The notes beneath the pieces were generated by a model that was not told where the DNA came from, searched no databases, and worked only from the letters and a program-made list of their open reading frames with translations. Source: Kineothrix alysoides (GTDB lineage: Bacteria; Bacillota; Clostridia; Lachnospirales; Lachnospiraceae). Taken from it: DNA of 64,000 bases. The position numbers were made by a program, and so were the translations under genes. Each line of letters starts with the position of its first letter. Positions within the stretch are counted from its first letter, which is position 1. The DNA is taken from positions 992,001 to 1,056,000 of the forward strand of contig NZ_JPNB01000002.1 in the NCBI RefSeq assembly GCF_000732725.1. The letters are read 5' to 3'. This document shows, piece by piece, positions 15,698-26,035 of this stretch.

Positions 15698-16309
15698 ATG
15701 AGTGCTTTTTTAGGGCCGATTCACTACTGGTTATACAATAAAATCAAACTTCAGGAAGAGTGGATTCACAATATTTTAGAAATCTCCGTACAAGAGGGAT
15801 GGGAGGACATATCTGAACAAAAGCTGGATACGGTATGCGGTAAACTGGAGCTGGCCCCGCTGGAAGAAATTATCGACGGTAGCAATATCCATGGCTGGCT
15901 CCAGCAGAAAATAGGAATCAGCGAAACCCGGCTGGCGTTTCTGGTTACCGGTTTGTTGAATGTAGATGCTTCCAGACTTTCTGCCTTGAAACAAACTGCA
16001 TTCCGGTTCGGAGAAAAGCATGCCCTTCAAGACGGAATAGGTGCGGACGATGCTTTTAAGACCTTGGAAGATACCTTGTTAGATGGTATGCCATGTGACC
16101 ACGTTAACAGTGTAGCAGAACGTGACGCGGACAAAGTTATCTGGCAAAAAACGCAATGCGTGCATCACGAATATTGGGACCGGGCAGGAGGCAATATATC
16201 AGTATACAATGCTCTTCGAGGAGAAATTATCGCGGGAATGCTTTCCCACAGTGGTCTCGATTTTCACATCTTAGAGAACAATAAATATGAAATAAGCAGA
16301 AAGGAGTAA
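15698..16309 (+). CDS. Conserved hypothetical protein, partner of a hemerythrin
   Basis: A protein of 203 residues. I do not recognise a named family, but the beginning M-S-A-F-L-G-P-I-H-Y-W-L-Y-N-K-I looks conserved in anaerobic Firmicutes. It is soluble and helical. Conserved-looking His and Cys residues occur in C-D-H-V-N-S (about 132) and K-T-Q-C-V-H-H-E-Y-W (about 150), which could bind metal or heme; this is speculation. AGAAAGGA lies upstream of the ATG. The hemerythrin gene starts six bases after its stop codon, so the two are translationally close and probably share a job in oxygen, NO or iron handling. Confidence 0.6.
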   Translation: MSAFLGPIHYWLYNKIKLQEEWIHNILEISVQEGWEDISEQKLDTVCGKLELAPLEEIIDGSNIHGWLQQKIGISETRLAFLVTGLLNVDASRLSALKQTAFRFGEKHALQDGIGADDAFKTLEDTLLDGMPCDHVNSVAERDADKVIWQKTQCVHHEYWDRAGGNISVYNALRGEIIAGMLSHSGLDFHILENNKYEISRKE

Positions 16310-16314
16310 TTACT

Positions 16315-16875
16315 ATGTACAGCGTAGAATTAATGGTAGAGGAACACAAGAATATTTTGAAACTTCTCACGGTTATACAAAAAGCCTGCTGCGGCATTCT
16401 GAACGGGCAGGAGGTAGACGATGGTGATTTTCGCAAGGTAATCGAATTTGCCCGCAATTATGCCGACAAGCATCACCACGGCAAAGAAGAGCAAATTCTG
16501 TTTCAGGAAATGACCGATCGCTTGGGGCAAATCGGGATTAAGTTAATTCAGCAAGGTATGCTGGTAGAGCATGATCTGGGGCGACTGCATATTTCAGAAC
16601 TGGAAAAAGCCCTCGATCAGTATAAGGACGATCCGCAGACCGCATTCAAACTCGGCATTCTGACTGAGGCCATGGGGTATGTAAATTTGCTTCGGCGGCA
16701 TATCGATAAAGAAGATCAGGTTGTCTATACCTATGCAGAAAAAAATTTGCCACCGGACATTTTAGAGTCGGTAGACCAGCGGGTAAAAGTATTTGAGGCA
16801 GAAGCAGATCAGAATCAGGTGCAAGAAATATATTTAAAAACCTTGCAAGAGCTTGAAGCGAAATATCTTGATTGA
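16315..16875 (+). CDS. Hemerythrin domain protein
   Basis: A protein of 186 residues forming a four-helix bundle with the di-iron ligand pattern of HHE/hemerythrin-like proteins: E-E-H at H11, H-H-H-G-K-E-E at 53-59, E-H at H86 with H92 nearby, and R-R-H-I-D-K-E-D at H129-E133. Such proteins bind O2 or react with NO or peroxide, or serve in iron-sulfur repair (the RIC/YtfE type). It lacks the Cys-containing N-terminal ScdA domain, which favours the simple sensor or scavenger form. GGAG lies six bases before the ATG. It is the second gene of a two-gene unit and is followed by a terminator. Confidence 0.88.
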   Translation: MYSVELMVEEHKNILKLLTVIQKACCGILNGQEVDDGDFRKVIEFARNYADKHHHGKEEQILFQEMTDRLGQIGIKLIQQGMLVEHDLGRLHISELEKALDQYKDDPQTAFKLGILTEAMGYVNLLRRHIDKEDQVVYTYAEKNLPPDILESVDQRVKVFEAEADQNQVQEIYLKTLQELEAKYLD

Positions 16876-17012
16876 TATCTATAACTTCGATTGAAAAAAG
16901 CACCGATTGTGAAAGGGATTATTATTATAATCCATGTTCCGAAAAATCCTAGGTACCGACAGTCTGTTATTACAGAATAAAAGAAATAAACAGATAGAAT
17001 AGAGAATAACGT

Positions 17013-17056
17013 AAGCGGCAGACTTCCCCTATACATCGAAGAACTGCCGCTTTTCC
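17013..17056 (+). terminator. Terminator after the hemerythrin gene
   Basis: AAGCGGCAG (17013-17021) pairs with CTGCCGCTT (17044-17052), followed by TTCC. The T-run is short but the stem is strong. Confidence 0.65.
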
Positions 17057-17276
17057 TATAGTTTTACCTTTTCATATATCATATGCACAGAACGTTTATC
17101 ATCTGCGCAGAATGCTCTATTTTGTTACGATCGTATGCCCGCTGCTTTTATTTTATCCTAAGACCTTGATTGGGTAAGCAGTCCAAAGTCCCGATAACAG
17201 TATCCGTTATTCTTATTTTATCGTTACCGTCAAATCGGTAATCGTTGTTCTGTATGCTTGTTATTTGTGGACCAGA
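17057..17276. other. Gene-free stretch between convergent units
   Basis: About 220 bases between the hemerythrin terminator and the end of the TetR gene. I see no open frame with a ribosome binding site and no repeat. Confidence 0.4.
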
Positions 17277-17837
17277 TTACCTGTTCAGGTAAGCCATACG
17301 GTAAATGGTTTCAGCCATTTCCTTGGCTGATTTCATCACATCATCCTTCAGCCAGTGCTGGAGCAGTCCAACGCTTCCCGACACCGCATAGATAAAATAA
17401 TATTCTTTCGTTCCTATATCGGCATTTTTATCGGGGAAAAGCGATATACCGCATGACTCGTATATCATCGCAAATAGTTGCTTTTGAAAATTGATATCAC
17501 CCTGTTCGCTCATAAGTATTTGGATATGATTCCTGTTATCGATAATATATTGAAAAATCTCTTCCAGAAGTTTCATCATCTCATGTTGGTCTTCTTCCCC
17601 GATAAGATTAGAAATAGCCCCCTTTGCATAAGAAAGGCATTCTTCCTCCATTTTTTGAAGAAGGTCATACTGGTCGGTATAATGCGCATAAAAGGTAGTA
17701 CGGTTGATATCCGCATTTTCACAAAGCTCTTTTATCGTTATCTTGGCAATTGGCTTTTGCTTCATAAGCTCCACCAGGCTATCCTGTAAAACCATTTGTG
17801 TATAACGCGTCTTCCTGCCTTGTTTCATATCTTTCAT
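17277..17837 (-). CDS. TetR/AcrR family transcriptional regulator
   Basis: A protein of 186 residues. The N-terminal helix-turn-helix is typical of TetR (I-T-I-K-E-L-C-E-N-A-D-I-N-R-T-T-F-Y-A-H-Y, about 34-54). The C-terminal part matches the TetR_C type common next to YhgE/Pip or ABC exporters. It is divergent from the ABC exporter at 18195-22737, with 357 bp between them containing repeated GTTGTAAAA and GAAACCAAC elements. It is therefore probably a local repressor of the exporter and of itself. Confidence 0.88.
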   Translation of the reverse strand: MKDMKQGRKTRYTQMVLQDSLVELMKQKPIAKITIKELCENADINRTTFYAHYTDQYDLLQKMEEECLSYAKGAISNLIGEEDQHEMMKLLEEIFQYIIDNRNHIQILMSEQGDINFQKQLFAMIYESCGISLFPDKNADIGTKEYYFIYAVSGSVGLLQHWLKDDVMKSAKEMAETIYRMAYLNR

Positions 17838-17998
17838 AAGTACATCCCTTCCCTATATCCAATTCCATAGATATCAAAAACTCTTTTACAACCTACAATT
17901 TCACACTCATTCAAATATAATATTTACGCCATATGTCCTGAAACCAACATTTGTGTATATTTTTGTTGCAAAATCATCGTCTCGAAACCAACTGTCGG

Positions 17999-18027
17999 TT
18001 GTAAAATCAACACTGTGTTTATATAAT
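17999..18027 (+). promoter_or_regulatory. Promoter and putative TetR operator region of the ABC exporter
   Basis: -35 TTGTAA (17999-18004), 17-bp spacer, -10 TATAAT (18022-18027). Around it the intergenic region repeats GAAACCAAC (near 17940 and 17983) and GTTGTAAAA or GTTGCAAAA (near 17963, 17998 and, inverted, near 17885), which are candidates for regulator half-sites. The 18028-18194 leader holds no other gene. Confidence 0.6.
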
Positions 18028-18194
18028 ATCTCTATCATAAATAATCTCAGGGGAAAAAGCAAGGGCTACTTTCGGCAGTCTTTACCACTCTCGAAAAATT
18101 GCATAGAGACGCATTTTTGGCTTCGCGGTATGGAAGGCCGAACTATAGCTATGATACAATACAGCAGATACGCAAAAATAGAAATGGAGGACAC

Positions 18195-18896
18195 ATGGCA
18201 TATATAGAATTTAATCATGTTATGAAAGAGTACGCGGCTGACGGCGTAAAGATACGCGCATTGAACGACGCGAGCTTTTCTGTGAATAAAGGGGAATTGG
18301 CCGTCATTTTAGGTGCTTCTGGCGCCGGGAAAACGACGGCTCTTAATATCTTGGGAGGTATGGATACCACCTCCTCCGGTGACGTTATCGTGGATGGAGA
18401 AAATGTTGCCGCCTATACTAAAAAGCAATTGGTGGGCTATAGGCGCACGGACATCGGCTTTGTATTTCAATTTTATAACCTGATGCCGAACCTGACGGCA
18501 CTGGAAAACGTGGAGCTGGCCTCACAGATTTGCCCGAATTCCCTGGACGCCTCTGAGACCCTGGATAAGGTAGGTCTTACGGATCGTAAGAACAATTTTC
18601 CCGCGCAGCTTTCGGGCGGTGAACAGCAGCGTGTATCCATCGCTCGTGCAATTGCCAAAAACCCAAAGCTGCTTTTATGCGACGAACCTACGGGCGCGTT
18701 GGATTACAATACCGGAAAGCAAATTTTACAACTGCTTCAGGATACCTGCCGGAAAGAAAAAATCACAGTTCTTCTTATTACGCACAATTCTTCTCTAGCC
18801 CCTATGGCAGACCGGGTAATCCACTTTAAAAATGGTACGGTGGTAAACACGTTGCAAAATGAGTATCCTACGCCCATCGAGCAGATTGAGTGGTGA
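18195..18896 (+). CDS. ABC transporter ATP-binding protein (MacB/LolD type)
   Basis: A protein of 233 residues started at ATG 18195 behind GGAGG. Walker A is G-A-S-G-A-G-K-T-T, the Q-loop is [12 protein letters not shown], the ABC signature is L-S-G-G-E-Q-Q-R-V, Walker B is [12 protein letters not shown], and the switch His is in L-I-T-H-N. The F-Q-F-Y-N-L and G-A-L-D-Y-N-T-G-K features mark the MacB/LolD/FtsE class that powers FtsX-like permeases. The permease gene starts five bases after its stop codon. Likely cargo is a peptide, lipid or toxic compound. Confidence 0.93.
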   Translation: MAYIEFNHVMKEYAADGVKIRALNDASFSVNKGELAVILGASGAGKTTALNILGGMDTTSSGDVIVDGENVAAYTKKQLVGYRRTDIGFVFQFYNLMPNLTALENVELASQICPNSLDASETLDKVGLTDRKNNFPAQLSGGEQQRVSIARAIAKNPKLLLCDEPTGALDYNTGKQILQLLQDTCRKEKITVLLITHNSSLAPMADRVIHFKNGTVVNTLQNEYPTPIEQIEW

Positions 18897-18900
18897 AATC

Positions 18901-21900
18901 ATGAATCGTTCTTACAAAAAAGACACTTGGCGTTCCATGAAAAAGAATTGGAAACGCTTTTTATCTATCCTTATTATTACCATGCTGGGAGTAACAATGC
19001 TGACAGGTATTTATGCGGCCTGTCAGGATATGTATTATTCTGCAGATAAATTTTTTGACAGACAAAACCTGTTCGATATCCGCATCGTATCCACTCTGGG
19101 ACTTTCTCAGGAAGACATAGATGCACTGGAGAAGGTAGAGGGCGTTGAGCTTGCCGAAGGCGGATACAGCAAAACCGTCAACACTTATGTGGACGGGATA
19201 TCGAGAAGTGGCGAGATGACCGTTCTTAGCGAAAACGGAATGAATATTCCCTATTTGCTGGAAGGAAAGCTTCCCATGAATCCCGGTGAAATCGCCGTTA
19301 CGCAGAAATATATAGATGCCTCCGGGAAGTCTGTTGGGGATACCATTACTATCGAGGAAGAATCCCTCAAGAAAGATAGCGATAAAATCTCTGAAAATAG
19401 CAAGGCTTCTGATGATAGCAGCGATTCTGCAAACGCAGATTCCATTTCTGACATCGATCTCGATATGGATGAAGACATGGATATGAATTTAGAAGAAGAG
19501 GAAGACACACCTGTCTTCGCCCATACCACCTATACAATCACCGGTATAGTCATAGACCCTATGAATATCCAGAGTGAGGGTTTTGGAACCGTGTACCGTT
19601 CTGCTATGTCCGCAGACTATACCTTTTTCATAATTCCGGCAGATGCAGACAGCGATATTTTCACTGTTGTTTATCTTACCCTCTCCGGAACGATCGGGAT
19701 GGACGGTAATTCTGACGAATATGAAAGTGCTGTCCGGTCGGTTATCGACGATATTGAAAACCGCATCAAGGAACATCGCGAGCGGGCACGCTACTATTCC
19801 GTTATATCGGAAGCCCGCGGCAAAATCGAGGATGCCGAAGATACGATGAATGAAAAATTTGCAGAGGCAGATGAGCAATTCTCAGATGCCTGGAGCGATA
19901 TCGATGATGGAAAGCAAGAGCTGGCTGACGGGGAAGACACTCTTTCCCGGGAAGAAGCGGATGCTCTAAAGAAAATTGCAGAGGCAAGAGCAGAGCTTTC
20001 AGATGGAAAGCAGAAACTGGCTGATTCTGAAGCAGAGCTTCTGGACGGCGAGACACAGTTAGCTCAGGGCGAAGCACAGCTAAATGCCAACGCCAGACAA
20101 ATCGAAGACGGACTGCAGGAACTGGCCGACGGGCGAAGACAGGCAGAGGATAAATTCGCAGAAGCAAACGAGCAGCTTAGCAGTGCACAAAATCAATTGG
20201 ACGAATCCCGTACACAATTGGAAGCCGGTCTGGAACAAATAAAAGCTCCCTTCGGAGCTGCCTGGCCTGAAAACGAATGGAATGCCCTTGTCAATGCCGC
20301 GGCTGCCTTAGCTGCCGGCGGCGCACAGGATGCTGACATTGTACAGAACACTGCTGCCGAAAGTGCCGCTCTTTCCAGTGCGCTGCAATTCCAGACGGGC
20401 GCCATTACTGCGGGGCTGAGCGCACAGATTGCACAGATGCAGGAATCGGTAAACGGTATCAACGTATATGTTGAAAACTTAAACCAGAGGATTGCAGATG
20501 CCGCGGGTCAAAACCTGGACGAACAGACTATTGCTGACTTAACAGCCGAAAGAGATCAGAAAGCAGCCGAGGCGCAGCAGCTTATTGCCGCAATCGGGCA
20601 GATACAAGCGCAGGCGCAGCAGTTAAATGCACTGCCCGCTTCCGGAGTTCAGGCTGCTTTCGGTATGGCCAAAATTAACGGCGGACAGCAGGTCTTGGAC
20701 ACTCAAAAAGCCGCCTTCGAGCAGGCGCTGGAAAGCACCAGACAACATTTGAACGGAATTGCAGCCCAATTGGCCGGAGCAGAAGCTCAGATAGCAGAAG
20801 GTCGTAAGACCATCGAAGAGAAAAAAGCAGAACTTCAGGACGGCAGGGATAAAATAGAATCTGCAAAGGCGGAATTGGTCGACGGTGAGACAACGCTGAA
20901 TACAGAAGTGGCTGATGCGAAAAAGAAGATTGCAGATGCCAAGGAAGAGCTGGAAGAAGGAAAACAGGATCTTGCCGAGGGTGAAACGAAGCTTCTTGAA
21001 AAAGAACAGGAATATACCGACAAAAAAGAGGAAGCCAGCGGAAAAATCGCCGATGCATATGCCGAGCTTGACGATATCGATATGACCCAGTGGTATGTTC
21101 AGGACCGTATCTCTCTTGACAGTTATTCCAGTCTTCATAATGATATGTCCTCCATCGAAGCTGTCGGAAACGTATTCCCGATTATCTTTTTAGTTGTTGC
21201 CGCTCTCATGAGCCTTACTACCATGACGCGCATGGTGGAGGAAGAGCGGGGGCTGGTTGGAACCTATCAGGCACTGGGCTTTAAGAACGCCGCTGTTTAT
21301 TGGAAATATCTCCTTTTCGCCCTGCTCGCCTGCTTGTTCGGCGGAATTTTAGGAGATTTGGCCGGCTTTATTCTGTTTCCGAAGTTTTTATTATTTATTT
21401 TGGAGACGCTTTATAACCTTCCCGAATATTATCTGCGTTTCGACATGCTTTACGGCATAGGCGGCGTGCTTTTATTTTTAATCGGAATTGCCATAGCGAC
21501 TGTGCTCGCCTGCCATAGTGAACTTAACCAGACACCAGCAACGCTTATGAGACCTAAGGCTCCAAGAGCAGGCTCCCGCGTTTTTCTGGAGCGGCTGCCC
21601 TTTATCTGGAACCGTTTCAAGTTCCTGAATAAAGTAACTGTCCGCAACCTGTTCCGTTTTAAAAAGCGCTTGTTTATGACGGTAGGAGGAATTATGGGCT
21701 GCACTGCTCTCGTTCTTTGCGGCTTCGCGCTTAAGGATACCATCGTGAATCTGGCGCCGGAGCAGTATGAAGAAATTTATTGCTACGATTTGATGGCGGT
21801 AGTTAATTCTGAAGATAACGATTTCCTCATGCAAAAACTGTCGGAAGATGGGAATACCACCGATTACCTGAACCTGCAAATCGACAGTATTAAGTTGCTC

Positions 21901-22737
21901 AATTCGGAAAAGGAATCGGAAAAGGTCCAATTAATGGTAATCCCTGAAGGAGCCTCCATCGAAAATTACATTCACGTGCAAAGCCCCGGCGGTTCTCCTG
22001 TTTCCATAGACGGCGACGGTATATATGTTACTCAGAATGCTGCACAGATTTTAAACCTAAGTAAAGGAGATACCGTTTCTCTACAGAATCTTGAATTAGA
22101 AGAAAAGGAAGCTGTTGTCGCCGGTACGGTAAAGAATTACTTAGGCAACAACATTTATATGACCCAATCCTATTATGAGACACTCTTCGAAGAGTATACG
22201 CCTAACGGTGTGCTCGTCCACCTTTCCGAGGCGTGCACTGACCATGAGGAATATGCCCGGTCTCTTAAAAGCAACGATGAAGTACTTACCGCGGCAAGCA
22301 CCGCCGGCCTAAAAGAGGATTTTGGCTTCGATCTGATCAACGCGGTAGTACTGCTGCTCATTGTCATGGCAGGCGGCCTTGCCTTTGTCGTATTATTTAC
22401 TTTGTCTAATACTAACATTTCCGAACGTGTGAGAGAGCTTGCTACTATTAAAGTATTGGGATTTTATGACAATGAGGTGCACCAGTATGTGCATAAAGAA
22501 ACTTTGATACTGACTTTCATAGGAATTTTGGCCGGCTTGCCGTTAGGCAGGTTTCTGAGCGGACTTCTTACCAGCGTACTGCAACTGCCCTCGGTATACT
22601 TTGCCGTACACGTAGAGTTAACGAGCTATCTGATATCCTCTGCCATCACATTGTGCTTTGCCTTGGCCGTGAATCTGATGACTAACCGTGCTCTCAATCG
22701 GATCAATATGGTAGAAGCGTTGAAGAGTATGGAATAA
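18901..22737 (+). CDS. FtsX-like ABC permease with large coiled-coil ectodomain
   Basis: A protein of 1278 residues from ATG 18901; an in-frame ATG at 18859 inside the ATPase gene is less likely. The N-terminal membrane segment (about 18-38) is followed by an MacB-like periplasmic portion with a very acidic insert (D-L-D-M-D-E-D-M-D-M near 200). A long Ala/Glu/Lys/Gln-rich coiled coil (about 310-720) follows, with repeats of the type A-E-L-x-D-G-(K/E)-x-x-L. Then come four-helix FtsX domains at about 760-900 and 1150-1270, separated by a second ectodomain. This is the architecture of Firmicute permeases with two FtsX units. The coiled coil would stand outside the membrane and could span the wall or contact a partner. 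Confidence 0.9.
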   Translation: MNRSYKKDTWRSMKKNWKRFLSILIITMLGVTMLTGIYAACQDMYYSADKFFDRQNLFDIRIVSTLGLSQEDIDALEKVEGVELAEGGYSKTVNTYVDGISRSGEMTVLSENGMNIPYLLEGKLPMNPGEIAVTQKYIDASGKSVGDTITIEEESLKKDSDKISENSKASDDSSDSANADSISDIDLDMDEDMDMNLEEEEDTPVFAHTTYTITGIVIDPMNIQSEGFGTVYRSAMSADYTFFIIPADADSDIFTVVYLTLSGTIGMDGNSDEYESAVRSVIDDIENRIKEHRERARYYSVISEARGKIEDAEDTMNEKFAEADEQFSDAWSDIDDGKQELADGEDTLSREEADALKKIAEARAELSDGKQKLADSEAELLDGETQLAQGEAQLNANARQIEDGLQELADGRRQAEDKFAEANEQLSSAQNQLDESRTQLEAGLEQIKAPFGAAWPENEWNALVNAAAALAAGGAQDADIVQNTAAESAALSSALQFQTGAITAGLSAQIAQMQESVNGINVYVENLNQRIADAAGQNLDEQTIADLTAERDQKAAEAQQLIAAIGQIQAQAQQLNALPASGVQAAFGMAKINGGQQVLDTQKAAFEQALESTRQHLNGIAAQLAGAEAQIAEGRKTIEEKKAELQDGRDKIESAKAELVDGETTLNTEVADAKKKIADAKEELEEGKQDLAEGETKLLEKEQEYTDKKEEASGKIADAYAELDDIDMTQWYVQDRISLDSYSSLHNDMSSIEAVGNVFPIIFLVVAALMSLTTMTRMVEEERGLVGTYQALGFKNAAVYWKYLLFALLACLFGGILGDLAGFILFPKFLLFILETLYNLPEYYLRFDMLYGIGGVLLFLIGIAIATVLACHSELNQTPATLMRPKAPRAGSRVFLERLPFIWNRFKFLNKVTVRNLFRFKKRLFMTVGGIMGCTALVLCGFALKDTIVNLAPEQYEEIYCYDLMAVVNSEDNDFLMQKLSEDGNTTDYLNLQIDSIKLLNSEKESEKVQLMVIPEGASIENYIHVQSPGGSPVSIDGDGIYVTQNAAQILNLSKGDTVSLQNLELEEKEAVVAGTVKNYLGNNIYMTQSYYETLFEEYTPNGVLVHLSEACTDHEEYARSLKSNDEVLTAASTAGLKEDFGFDLINAVVLLLIVMAGGLAFVVLFTLSNTNISERVRELATIKVLGFYDNEVHQYVHKETLILTFIGILAGLPLGRFLSGLLTSVLQLPSVYFAVHVELTSYLISSAITLCFALAVNLMTNRALNRINMVEALKSME

Positions 22738-22767
22738 TAAAAGTCCAAAAATAAAATATTGTTCAGC

Positions 22768-22805
22768 AAAAAAGAGGGGCTGCCATTTCGCCGCCCCTCT
22801 TTTTC
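22768..22805. terminator. Bidirectional terminator between exporter and chemoreceptor
   Basis: AGAGGGGC (22773-22780) pairs with GCCCCTCT (22793-22800), with an A-run before and a T-run after. It can therefore end both the exporter transcript and the convergent chemoreceptor transcript. Confidence 0.9.
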
Positions 22806-22811
22806 TATTCT

Positions 22812-24860
22812 CTACAATTTAAACTTATTTACCACATCATATAACTGCTTCGACATCTCGCTCTGTTCCTTGGACATATCCCCTACCTCATTCACTGTCT
22901 TTTCCATGACAAGGATGGATTCTATAATCCTGCTGCTGTTATCAGAGGTGTTTTGTGTGGAGTAAGCTATGCTTTGCACCGCCTGGCTCACTTCGTTTAT
23001 AATATGTTCTATTCCCCTGGACATCTCCGATATTTTTTCTGAGAAATCCTTGATCGTCTCCGCATCCGATTCATATTGTGTTGCCGTATGGACGAAGGCC
23101 TTATAGTCCGGAGATACCGTTTGCGTAATGAATCCAAGGAGTTCCTTCGCCGTTTGTATCAATAACTCAAATGCATCCTCAATTTTTTCGGTGGTTTCCT
23201 TAATCTCATTGACCGCAGAAGCAGTCTGCCCCGCCAGCTTTCCTATTTCTCCTGCCACAACCGCGAATCCTCTTCCCTGTTCTCCTGCCCGCGCCGCTTC
23301 TATGGACGCATTAAGGGATAATAAGTTAATCTGATCAGCAATTTCCGAAATTACATCGGCAAGTAAGCTTACAGATTCTACGATCTTCGCATTGTCCATG
23401 CTTTGTGCAAGCTCGCTTTCGTAAGCTTTTGTCAGATCCGCCGCTTTTTCATATGAATTCCTGCTGTTCACTTTGACCTTGGCCGCACGTTTACCAATTT
23501 CAGCGGCCAGCTCATTACTTCTTCCCGTCTCCTCAAGCAGCACATTTGCAGAAGAATTTACTTCCTCTACCGATGCATTCACTTCTTGTGTGGCTGCACT
23601 GGATGACATCATATCTTCATTAACCTTATTCATAATATCGGCTATATTGTTAAATTGCACCGTGAGCTCTCCGGCTGCCTGTGTCAAGTTTCCGCTGGAC
23701 TCATTGAGCGTTTCGGAGTTCTCCGCAATATGCTTAATAATCGATCTGTTATTTACAAACATATTATTTAAGGAGTCGCTCATTTGCTTCAGTTCATCTT
23801 TTCCCTTTAATTTCAGTTCCTTCGAACGAAGATCACCTTCTGATAAAACTCCTGTAAAATGATTTACCTTCTTTAAGTTAGAGCTAAGGCTTCCAACCAT
23901 ATATAAAACAACGGCAAAACATAGAACGATAGCTCCTATACTGATCCCTGCCATCCGTACCGTCAGCGCCTGAACCGGAGCATTCAGCTCACTCTCAGGA
24001 ATCTCAATGACCAGTATCCAATTCAATTCGGGTAACGTCTTAAAATATACCCGATATGTTTCATTACCATCGGTATAAGAACCGCTTCCTTCCTTCTTCT
24101 GCAAAATCTGACTGCCGAGTTCCGCAAGAGACGTATTTTCTTCCTCTTGAATTTTTTGCTTCATTATCTTCTCACTGTCAAGGCAGGAAAGATAGCTGCC
24201 ATCCGCCCCGAGCAAAAGGGCTTTTCCGCCTTCTCCTACCTGAATGCTGTTTACCAGGTTTTGAATTGTCGTGAGTTCAATATCTACCGTAACAGCTCCG
24301 ATAAAGCTGCCGCCCTGGTTTATTACCGGTACGGTACAGGAAGACAAGGTCACTCCCAATGTTTCATCATAATAGGGTTCCGTAAACACCGGTTTCCCCT
24401 CGGATTTCAACGCGTTCTGGTACCACTCATAACTGAAATAATCATACTCTGCATTGCTGTAATCATAAGTTACCGCCGGCTGTTCTCCATCCTTGTAAAT
24501 ATAAGGGCCTACATACTTTTCCGCTTTATCAAATTGGTACGGCTCGAACCAGATCCCGCCTCCCATTGCCAGGTCATTGGTATAGATGATCTCCCCCAAA
24601 ACCTTTTCATATTCTTTCAGAGTCGTAGTTCCGTATGTATTGGATACCGTTGAAGAAATCATATTCGCCATCATTTCTATTTCCCCTATTTCTCTGGAAA
24701 TATTCGTGATTTCTCCATTTAATTCGGATGACATCAAATTCCCTGTTTGTTCTAAAATACTTTTTTTACTCGTATTCGCACTGTTAAAAGTAAGAAAAAT
24801 CATTGATAAAATAATAATCGGTAAAATAGTAATCAGCATCTTCGTCTTAATCGATTTCAT
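22812..24860 (-). CDS. Methyl-accepting chemotaxis protein (dCache-type)
   Basis: A protein of 682 residues with AGGAGG eight bases before the ATG. TM1 lies at about 8-25, an extracellular double-Cache domain at about 30-285 ([20 protein letters not shown]), and TM2 at about 300-322. A HAMP-like linker follows, then a signalling hairpin whose tip resembles [28 protein letters not shown]. Cache domains often bind amino acids, carboxylates or polyamines; the ligand here is unknown. It is a single gene with no flagellar or che genes in the window. Confidence 0.95.
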   Translation of the reverse strand: MKSIKTKMLITILPIIILSMIFLTFNSANTSKKSILEQTGNLMSSELNGEITNISREIGEIEMMANMISSTVSNTYGTTTLKEYEKVLGEIIYTNDLAMGGGIWFEPYQFDKAEKYVGPYIYKDGEQPAVTYDYSNAEYDYFSYEWYQNALKSEGKPVFTEPYYDETLGVTLSSCTVPVINQGGSFIGAVTVDIELTTIQNLVNSIQVGEGGKALLLGADGSYLSCLDSEKIMKQKIQEEENTSLAELGSQILQKKEGSGSYTDGNETYRVYFKTLPELNWILVIEIPESELNAPVQALTVRMAGISIGAIVLCFAVVLYMVGSLSSNLKKVNHFTGVLSEGDLRSKELKLKGKDELKQMSDSLNNMFVNNRSIIKHIAENSETLNESSGNLTQAAGELTVQFNNIADIMNKVNEDMMSSSAATQEVNASVEEVNSSANVLLEETGRSNELAAEIGKRAAKVKVNSRNSYEKAADLTKAYESELAQSMDNAKIVESVSLLADVISEIADQINLLSLNASIEAARAGEQGRGFAVVAGEIGKLAGQTASAVNEIKETTEKIEDAFELLIQTAKELLGFITQTVSPDYKAFVHTATQYESDAETIKDFSEKISEMSRGIEHIINEVSQAVQSIAYSTQNTSDNSSRIIESILVMEKTVNEVGDMSKEQSEMSKQLYDVVNKFKL

Positions 24861-25011
24861 CTTTTGTCCTCCTCATAAAAAATAATTCATCTATTTTTAC
24901 CCTCTTATTTTATCATATAATTTTCGCGTTGTTTTATTTTTTTGAATATTTAGCTATCTTTTACATATGCCATTATTTGTAAAATGAAAATTTACTAAGA
25001 ACACCTTTTAT

Positions 25012-25048
25012 TATAAAATAAAATGAGAATCCCTTTACGGAATTCTCA
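25012..25048 (-). terminator. Terminator of the six-gene sugar operon
   Basis: On the minus strand TGAGAATTCC pairs with GGGATTCTCA around a GTAAA loop, then TTTTATTTTATAA. It lies 13 bases past the aldo/keto reductase stop codon. Confidence 0.85.
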
Positions 25049-25061
25049 CCTCACTTCAAAA

Positions 25062-25955
25062 TTATCTTAAAACTTGCTGGCCGCTTGCTGCATATATTTC
25101 ATACCATTCATAACGTTCAAGCTTCACACTCAGTGCTTTTATTGCAAGCTCAAGTCTATCCAGCCTATTACTTCCCAAAAGCGGTATCGCTCCAACCGGA
25201 TGATACATCAGCCATGAATAGATAATGGTATCCGGTTCTTCTCCATGCCTTGCCGCAATTTCTCTTATTTTTTCCATTGCTTTCTTGCAATGCTCGTCTC
25301 CCCCTGTAAAAAGCCTTCCGCCTGCAAGCGGTGACCAAATCATAGGATGAATCTTATGTAACGCCAAATAATCCATCATACCGCTCTCAAAATGTTCAAA
25401 GCATACAGGGTTCCATTCTATTTGATTGGTCACAAGTTCACCGTCCATCGCTTTGTTCAGGGCATCAAATTTGAAGGGATCAAAATTGGATACGCCAACT
25501 TCTTTTACCATTCCTTCTCTTTTTAAGTCTTTTAATGCCCTTGCCGTTTCCCACGGATCAAAACAGGGATCTTCTCTGTGAATTAAGTACAAATCGAGAT
25601 AATCCGTTTTAAGACGCTGGAGGCTTTCTTTGCAGGAACGGATGATTCTGTCATAAGTGGTATTATAATATCCAAAGGTGCTCCCATTAATTTCCTGCTG
25701 GAATATACCTGTTTTGGAAACAAGCTGTATCTTGTCTCTGATCGTTTTATCCTCTGCAAAAGCTTCCCCCATTGATTTTTCACACAAGGTACTCGAATAA
25801 ATTTCCGCTGTATCAAAAGTGGTTACTCCCCTTTCAATGCATGTATTCATGTAATCTGTCAATTCCTTTGCCGTCATATTCCAATTTTCCAGTCTCCAGA
25901 ATCCTTGTACAATCGGGGAAAGAGACAGCTTATCCGATAATTTTACTATTTTCAT
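25062..25955 (-). CDS. Aldo/keto reductase
   Basis: A protein of 297 residues. The AKR catalytic tetrad is visible: D and Y in F-D-T-A-E-I-Y, K in L-V-S-K-T-G-I, and H in L-Y-L-I-H-R-E-D. Later come G-V-S-N-F-D-P-F and P-L-L-G-S-N-R for nucleotide binding. It resembles the YdhF-type subgroup of NAD(P)H-dependent sugar or aldehyde reductases. The gene is last in the operon, 80 bases behind the permease, so it probably interconverts the imported sugar (or a product) and its alcohol or oxo form. AAAGGAAC lies upstream of the ATG. Confidence 0.9.
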   Translation of the reverse strand: MKIVKLSDKLSLSPIVQGFWRLENWNMTAKELTDYMNTCIERGVTTFDTAEIYSSTLCEKSMGEAFAEDKTIRDKIQLVSKTGIFQQEINGSTFGYYNTTYDRIIRSCKESLQRLKTDYLDLYLIHREDPCFDPWETARALKDLKREGMVKEVGVSNFDPFKFDALNKAMDGELVTNQIEWNPVCFEHFESGMMDYLALHKIHPMIWSPLAGGRLFTGGDEHCKKAMEKIREIAARHGEEPDTIIYSWLMYHPVGAIPLLGSNRLDRLELAIKALSVKLERYEWYEIYAASGQQVLR

Positions 25956-26035
25956 TTATATTAGTTCCTTTCTTGTCTTGCCGGAATCATAAGATTTTTT
26001 CCGTTTTTTATAACATACCTATGTTTTTGATTATA

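Noticed and set aside
19251-21143. Long minus-strand frames opposite the ABC permease
   Set aside because: They mirror the Ala/Glu-rich coiled coil and show biased, non-protein-like composition.
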